NCBI GenBank assembly: GCA_037447655.1 | Contig: JBBHKE010001834.1 | Span: 124,001 to 188,000 of the forward strand | Source of the DNA: Zygnema cylindricum | Taxonomy: Eukaryota > Streptophyta > Zygnematophyceae > Zygnematales > Zygnemataceae | DNA length: 64,000 bases | Direction of reading: 5' to 3' | Part shown: positions 58,801 through 64,000 of the stretch, in pieces | How positions within the stretch are numbered: the first letter of the stretch is position 1 | Layout: each line of letters opens with the position of its first letter | Translations under genes and position numbers: made by a program | The notes under the pieces: generated by a model | What the model was told of the DNA's origin: nothing | Seen by the model: only the letters and a program-made list of their open reading frames with translations | The model's database searches: none

Positions 58801-60973
58801 TTTTTGGACAAATTCTCCCTACCTCCCTCCCTCCCTCCCCCCCTCCCTCCCTCCCTCCCTCCCTCTTCTGGAAGACTAACAAACATTTTTGTCTTATGGA
58901 ATCAGCGAGAAGGCTACCTTCTTCATGACCAAATCGAAAAAAACGATATGGGTTTGCATCCCAGTCCAGAACAGGCAAAACGACGATATGCAGATGTCCT
59001 TATACACTTCTTCCGCCATACTCTCTCGGGTATGACGGAACGGAGAACAGACATAGAAAGTCAAGCTGCAGGGGACATTGAAAAATTCCTTCTTGTTGTA
59101 CCGCCTCCATTTTTCTCACGATGGAATCCAGAGGCTTATGGGCGCAACAGGGCTCAGACAAAACACTGCTACACATATGAGACAAAATTGGGACTGACCC
59201 CACCAATCAGAAGAGCGGAAGGTTTCAATTTCACAAAAGACCCAGATTCAAAATATCCTAAACCAGGTTTCGGAACCTGGTCCGAAGGTGTGTCACCATA
59301 TCTCCTGCTTTGGGACCATTGGGAAGGAAGGGAGGCAGATAAAGAGTTTCCTTTAAAAGGGAGAATGATTGCTGGTCTTGAGTGTATGTGATAAGTTTGA
59401 AATTCTTGGTCTGATCGGCTGGTGATGGGCGGGAATGTAAAGAGGTCATTTGTACAGGTTAATTATTATTCTACTCAATTGTGTTTATTAATCCAATTTA
59501 ATTCAGTAACTCAAGTCCGTAATTTGTGAACTTCCAATTGTGTGAATAATTCATCTTGCACTTCACTTTGACCCAGATTTTGATCTACAGTAATCCAATA
59601 TAGAACACCTATGACATATTCCAAGTGTTGCGTGTCAGTAGCTTCTTACCGATTATCGATATGAACATATTTTTGACTTACCGATAATCGATATGTTGGT
59701 TTGATATATTGTTTAGAAAACTATTGCGATATGTCGCTGATATATTGATCCGATATACAGATAAATCATATCCCGTTACTTGACCCTTTTCTTTAAAAAA
59801 ATTCAAGGGTTTCATAGGTTTATATTTTTATGCACTCCTTCTCCTTCTACGTTGCTTCGCAAATTTGTGTTGTGTCGCCACAGATCGTGGCGACGCACTG
59901 TGATTGACGCACAAAAATTCTGACGTCATCTAAGCTTCAATTGGGATTTTCTGTTGTTATATTCATGTTAAGTGAGGCACATTTGTGGTCAGATTTGTTT
60001 CAAGTGGCATTTGTAGTTTGCTTTCATTGGCCATATCCCATTTCAATTATGCAAAGGTGCAAAAAAAAATGAAAATTGTATCGTATATCCTATCCACAAA
60101 AAGGTGGATAGGATAACACACGGAATCGCCATAGAATTACTGTATTTTCATGTAAAGTTTGCGTTGGATTGCGTGATGCAAACCTGCAACACTATATATA
60201 GTATATTCTATGTAGTGTTATACCATATTACTCCCCCTTCCTCCCCCCTCTCCCTTCCCCCCCTCCCCCTCCCCTTCCCCCTCCACCTCCCCCTCCCCCT
60301 CCCCCTCCACTTCCCCCTCCCCCTCCCCCTCCCCATCCCCCTTCCCCTCCCCCTCCCATCCCCCTCCCCCTCCCCCCCCCCCCTCCCCCTCCCCCTCCCC
60401 CTCCCCCCCCTCCCCCTCCCCCTCCCCCCCCTCCCCCTCCCCCTCCCCCCCTCCCCCTCCCCCTCCCCCCCTCCCCCCTCCCCCCCCCTCTCCCCCTCCC
60501 CCTCCCCTTCCACCCCTCCCTCCCTCCTTGGATTTATGAGATTCGGAGTTGTATCTTAAAGAGGAGGTATTGATGGTGTGAATGCAGGGAGCGTGGTGGA
60601 GTTTGTTCTCGACACGACTCCCACTAGTAAAATGGTTCATTTTGAATCCTCGGAGATTTCTTCGTCGGCTCAAGCCATGGTGGAACTTCGTTATCTTGTA
60701 AGCTATGAACGTATGGGTGGTGTGCACTTATCTTGTATAGAGGGGTGTGAATGTAAAGATGTCCAAATAGAAGCCACTATAGTTCATCATTGGTCGATTG
60801 TAGAGTCGACAATTATTTATGTTACTCAAAGCAAAAATTGCGTTATTAGACTTGTTAGTACAAAAAGTGAACAAGGCTCGAAGTTTAAGCTTCTAAGCAT
60901 CGCAACAATGTTTAGACCGAAACTAGAAAGCAAAGAAATTGGGAATATGGGAAGGCTAAGACGCGTTGCCTAA
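55847..60973 (+). CDS. Predicted type II membrane SGNH-hydrolase-like protein
   Basis: Reconstructed from 7 exons: 55847-56239, 56665-56786, 57564-57743, 58087-58291, 58454-58660, 58906-59383, 60588-60973. They sum to 1,971 nt in one frame, 656 residues. The start is the first ATG giving an N-terminal signal anchor: basic residues 8-17, then a hydrophobic segment at about 18-36 (YGFILVLLLGLFLHGSYF). An SGNH fold is suggested by VTVLAMGSSCTSE at about residues 139-151 (candidate Ser nucleophile), LNLGIGGVGPAS, DLVVVEWSLADNND and DMGLHPSPEQAKRRYADVLI (candidate His). The C-terminal exon encodes a beta-rich, Cys-containing segment (SYERMGGVHLSCIEGCEC). Orientation implies a Golgi or secretory-lumen catalytic domain, perhaps acting on glycan esters; this is inference. 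A skipped exon near 57356-57450 is possible but does not keep the frame with its best splice sites. Confidence 0.8.
56421..56580. repeat. Polypyrimidine tract in SGNH intron 1
   Basis: About 160 bp almost free of purines on the plus (sense) strand, built from ccctct/ctccct words, ending ~85 bp upstream of the exon 2 acceptor. Confidence 0.9.
58817..58868. repeat. (CCCT)n microsatellite in SGNH intron 5
   Basis: About 50 bp of ccct repeats on the plus strand, ending ~40 bp upstream of the 58906 exon. Confidence 0.95.
59624..59790. mobile_element. Relic related to the MITE-like elements, in SGNH intron 6
   Basis: Starts agtgttgcgtgtcagta, recalling the tagtgttgtgtatcggta end of element B. It then has two ~19-bp direct repeats (cttaccgattatcgatatg and cttaccgataatcgatatg) and a gatatattgatccgatat block like that inside elements A and B. 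The right end is not clear. Confidence 0.45.
60231..60527. repeat. ~300-bp (CCCCTC)n polypyrimidine tract in SGNH intron 6
   Basis: Virtually no G and very few A on the plus strand; ccccct/ccctcc hexamer style. It lies in the last intron and ends ~60 bp before the acceptor at 60586-60587. Open frames read through it on either strand are low-complexity artefacts. Confidence 0.95.
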
Positions 60974-61656
60974 ATGTACATTATCATCGTGCTTAACCCT
61001 TTTTTTTTATTTGTTGAAAAAATTGTGCCGTGAACACAATTTGTTGTATTTTATCATTTCTGACCCAGCAAAGCTGAGTTAGTCATTATTATGGTGAAAC
61101 TGATTTTTTTCCAGAAAAAAAGAATTGTGAACAGTGTTGGTGATGTTATATGGGTTTTTTTTTTTTCATAACTGTCTTTGGATCTCCGTTACACTCATAG
61201 GACAAATGCACAAGCTTCCAATTCAACCCAGACCCAGAATCAATGAAGTCTTGCTTTTTTTTTTGTCTTTTTTTTTTTTTTTGTAAGTTTGTGATTTTAG
61301 GTCGTTTGGTAATCGGTCTTATGTGGTTTGGCTTTTACGCAAAAATAAAAATATTCCCCTCAAAATACAATCCTAAAAACCCGATTTATTTCAGATAAAT
61401 ATATACTTGAAGCTAACATGGTGTTATTTGAACCTCAAATATGTTTCTTTTTTATGACGGCCTAACTGTTTTGCTTGGAACTTATTTTGTGGAGGGAATC
61501 GCCCTCGAATGATTTCTCCATGTTGACTTATATTATAATCTATTATGCTGACTTAACGAAACGTGTTATTCTATTCTATTCTACTTTATATATTATCTAT
61601 GTTATATATTGTATTTTATATTTTATTAATAAGAAACATGTTGATTGATCCTGTTT
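60974..61656 (+). other. SGNH 3' flank
   Basis: No gene. Contains several T runs (near 61143-61156 and 61253-61283) and a candidate AATAAA at 61344-61349, about 370 nt after the stop codon. It passes into ttcta-type pentanucleotide repeats from about 61565. Confidence 0.45.
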
Positions 61657-62092
61657 ATGCTCTATTCTATCCTATTCTATTCTGTTCTATTCTCTTTTTT
61701 TCTGTTTTAATAGAACCTGTTTGATTTTATTCGATTATGTTTTTTTCTATTCTAGTCTATTCTATTCTAATGTCTTCTATTCTATTTCATTTTGTTCAGT
61801 TCTGTTTTGTTTTTTTTTCATCCTGTCCTGTTCCAATCTATTCTGGTCCATCCTATTCTCTTCTCTTCCTCCCTTTTCCTCTCTCCTCCTCTCTCCTCTT
61901 GACTTCTCCTGTCTTCTCTTTTCTGCGCCTCTCTTCGCTTCTCTCCTCCTCTCTCCTCTTTTCTTCTCTCCTCTCCTCTTTTCTTCTTTCCTCCTTTCTC
62001 CTCCTCTCTCCTCTCCTCTTCTTTCATCCTCTCCTCCCTTCTCCTCTTCTTGCCTCCCCTCTCTTCTCACTGAACTTCTCTCTCTTTTCTCC
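61657..62092. repeat. ttcta pentanucleotide and tcctc tract
   Basis: Left part is imperfect (ttcta)n/(ttctg)n. From about 61860 it becomes (ctcct)n/(ctctt)n. It is strongly pyrimidine-biased on the plus strand. Open frames here are low-complexity. Confidence 0.9.
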
Positions 62093-62424
62093 GGGTGGTG
62101 CTCGGTTCAATAGCAATGGTGTCAAAAAGGGTGGGTTTGGTCTTCTCTCTAGTGAGTTTTCCCCGGGCCGTTGTCTCTCTCTTTCCTCCCTTTTGAGTGC
62201 GTATGTTTGTCTCCTCATCTCTGTGTTCATCCTCCCTTAGTAAATCAAAGCCGTGAGGATCCTTGCTATCCTTTCCTCAACTATCTGCCTCGTCTGGAGC
62301 TGACTTACCGAGTGCCTTGATTTTCTCGGATCCTTTGTCAAATCAAGTCTCTGTAAGCTCCATTAGTACCCCATACAAGATTTATTCTTCAGCGGGGTGC
62401 TTGTAGGCCGTCATCAGATTTAGA

Positions 62425-62581
62425 TTCTCGAGGTTCGGATACTCGAGGTTCAGATACTGGAGGTTCGGATACTCGAGGTTCAGATACTGGAGGTTCGGAT
62501 ACTCGAGGTTCGGATACTCCAGGTTCAGATACTCCAGGTTCAGATACTCGAGGTTCGGATACGCGAGGTTCGGATACTCAA
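62425..62581. repeat. 15-bp minisatellite
   Basis: About ten copies of a 15-bp unit, aggttcggatactcg, with alternating variants cagatactgg/cggatactcg. Two variants alternate in the first half, suggesting growth by 30-bp steps. No ATG opens a frame across it. Confidence 0.95.
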
Positions 62582-64000
62582 AGTTTGTTAAATATCAAGG
62601 GGAGATGTCCTTGAAAGAGGGCTTGCGCATCCGCGATATGCCCATTGGGGTCCATTCTTGACATGCCCGCCCTATCTCCCCCAGTTCTCTCCGTACCTTA
62701 GGATTGAATTCCTCTCCCAACCTCCGCTATATGGTTCCCTTGTTGCGGGCGGCTTTTGATCTGCCCGGTTTCCAACTCGACCCTGTGTATCTCTCGCTAA
62801 GGGTCGGTGTCCTTGGCTCGGGGGAGGTCCATTCTCTCCTTGGTGTGATAGTTGGAGGTGCTACTGGTCCTCCACCCCGGCGCCTTTCTAGTTTGTACAT
62901 CCTTTTACTTTTCTGCCCATGTCCATTGGACTTCTCCCCTGTTTCAAGATCGCCATTTTTTGGTTCTGTTGACCCTAATGTAGCCATCCCTTTTTTCTTT
63001 GAGAACCAACCTACTATTTGATGTTCAGGGAGGCCCTGTTTTTTGGGCTTTCTGTGTGCTTTAGGGGGCATGTGTTTCCCTTTCACCCCATTTCCTCGTA
63101 GTTCCTTACTTGCCTCATCTTTCTTTGATCCCCATGAGGTACCTGTGCTGACTGCTCTCTCTCTCCTCCTAATTTCATTTTTACATCTGACCTGCCGTAT
63201 CCTTCTCTTTCTCCCTCTCCTCCCTCTTTTCGCTCTCTTTTGACACCTCCCTCTCCTCCTTGTCTTCCCTCTCTCTCCTCCTTTCTCTCCTCCCTCTCCT
63301 CCCTCTCCTCTCTCTGGTTGGAGCTGCCTTAACCTCTTGGGCATGCCAAAGGTTCCCCCAATCCTGGGACATCCGGTCACTCTAATGCCTATCCCTTTTG
63401 CTCCCTTGTTTTTTTTCCCTTGCTACCGGTTGACTAGTAATTTTTGGGGCTACTCTTGTCTCGGTGACAACCTGTTGGTTATCTCTCTTTCTCCAAACCG
63501 TTTTGTTTGGTACTTCTTCGAAGAGTCGGACCCCCTTCCTTTATCCGAGACAACCTATGCTGACTGCCCTTCTCCAGTGGCGTTGTTCTGTCTCATCTCC
63601 CATCTCCATGTGTGAGGTGGCCGGCCTTCACCTGTCTTCCCCTCCTCGGGCGGCTCTCTTTGCGGCTCGTCGGGGTCCTTGAAGACTTCAAAATCGTCTC
63701 TTGATCCCCCAAAACCTAACCAATGTTGTCGAAGTTGTCGTTTTCTCAATGGCGCAATCAAGGGATTTGGAATCCTTCCTTCATATTCTTCCTAATGCAG
63801 TTGCTTCCAACCCACTTTGTTTATTAGAGAAGAGTTCTTCCGTGTTCCTCCATCGTTGTTTAGCCCTACCACTGATTGTGTAGAAGGGCCCTTCCCTATT
63901 ATTTTTTCGATGAAAATGTGTGTACTCAATTCTTTATTGGGCTAAGGCTAATTGTTGTCGTTCTACCTTTGAAAGATTATGATGTTGTTGGGAGGGCGTC
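62582..64000. other. Unrecognised pyrimidine-rich region at right edge
   Basis: Open frames exist on both strands: plus 62704-63021, minus 62727-63380 (217 codons, Arg/Lys/Gly/Glu-rich), plus 63337-63615 and plus 63701-63883. None has a motif I recognise. The longest minus-strand frame overlaps a tctccctc tract (63200-63315) that explains much of its composition. It could be an unfamiliar gene, a decayed element, or non-coding DNA. Confidence 0.35.

Noticed and set aside
60208-60727. Gly/Glu/Arg-rich minus-strand frames across the CCCCTC tract
   Set aside because: Pure low-complexity translation of a simple repeat inside an intron.
61737-62240. 167-codon Ser/Leu/Phe-rich plus-strand frame
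   Set aside because: Explained by the ttcta/tcctc repeat; no recognisable domain.
62425-62581. CRISPR-like array
   Set aside because: Contiguous 15-bp repeats without unique spacers in eukaryotic DNA; a minisatellite.

Overview
The window looks like nuclear DNA of a green-lineage (streptophyte) eukaryote with a repeat-rich genome. The evidence is a 25-exon RPN1 proteasome gene whose encoded protein resembles plant RPN1, a spliced SGNH-hydrolase gene, Ty1/Copia LTR retrotransposons, and satellite DNA carrying one TTTAGGG-like heptamer per repeat pair. Species cannot be read from the sequence. I would not choose between a charophyte alga and a seed-free land plant.

Layout. 1-6163 is an AT-rich satellite of about 200-bp dimers made of two related monomers of about 100 bp. 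A decayed Copia element (6164-12403, minus strand) is inserted in it. A short satellite remnant follows, then a gag-only Copia-type element with an intact 519-codon gag (12606-17428). 17429-34182 is a nest: a second gag-only element (from 17965) has its 3' LTR split by a decayed Copia (21240-34138). That Copia is in turn interrupted by a younger, nearly intact one (25317-31848, perfect target duplication ACTCT). 34183-39230 holds degenerate LTR-like DNA, a hairpin element and two terminal-inverted-repeat (MITE-like) elements.

40482-60973 is the genic part. RPN1 (minus strand, 25 exons, 905 codons reconstructed) and a predicted type II membrane SGNH-hydrolase protein (plus strand, 7 exons, 656 codons reconstructed) are divergently arranged around a shared 1-kb promoter with a TATA box, G-boxes and a cluster of GTAC cores. 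61-64 kb is pyrimidine-rich low-complexity DNA with a 15-bp minisatellite and unrecognised ORFs.

Most notable points. (1) All five internally resolved Copia-type elements carry a primer-binding site complementary to the anticodon arm of initiator tRNA-Met, as in Drosophila copia. Their gag start codon lies inside the LTR, so the primer-binding site is itself translated (Gln-Val-Met-Gly). (2) A gag-only lineage has a basic C-terminal extension in place of pol, recognisable in two diverged copies. (3) The right LTR of the first Copia shows a sharp identity breakpoint and 86 bp of extra internal sequence ending at a microhomology with the satellite, as expected of conversion or break-induced copying. 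All similarity values are by eye.
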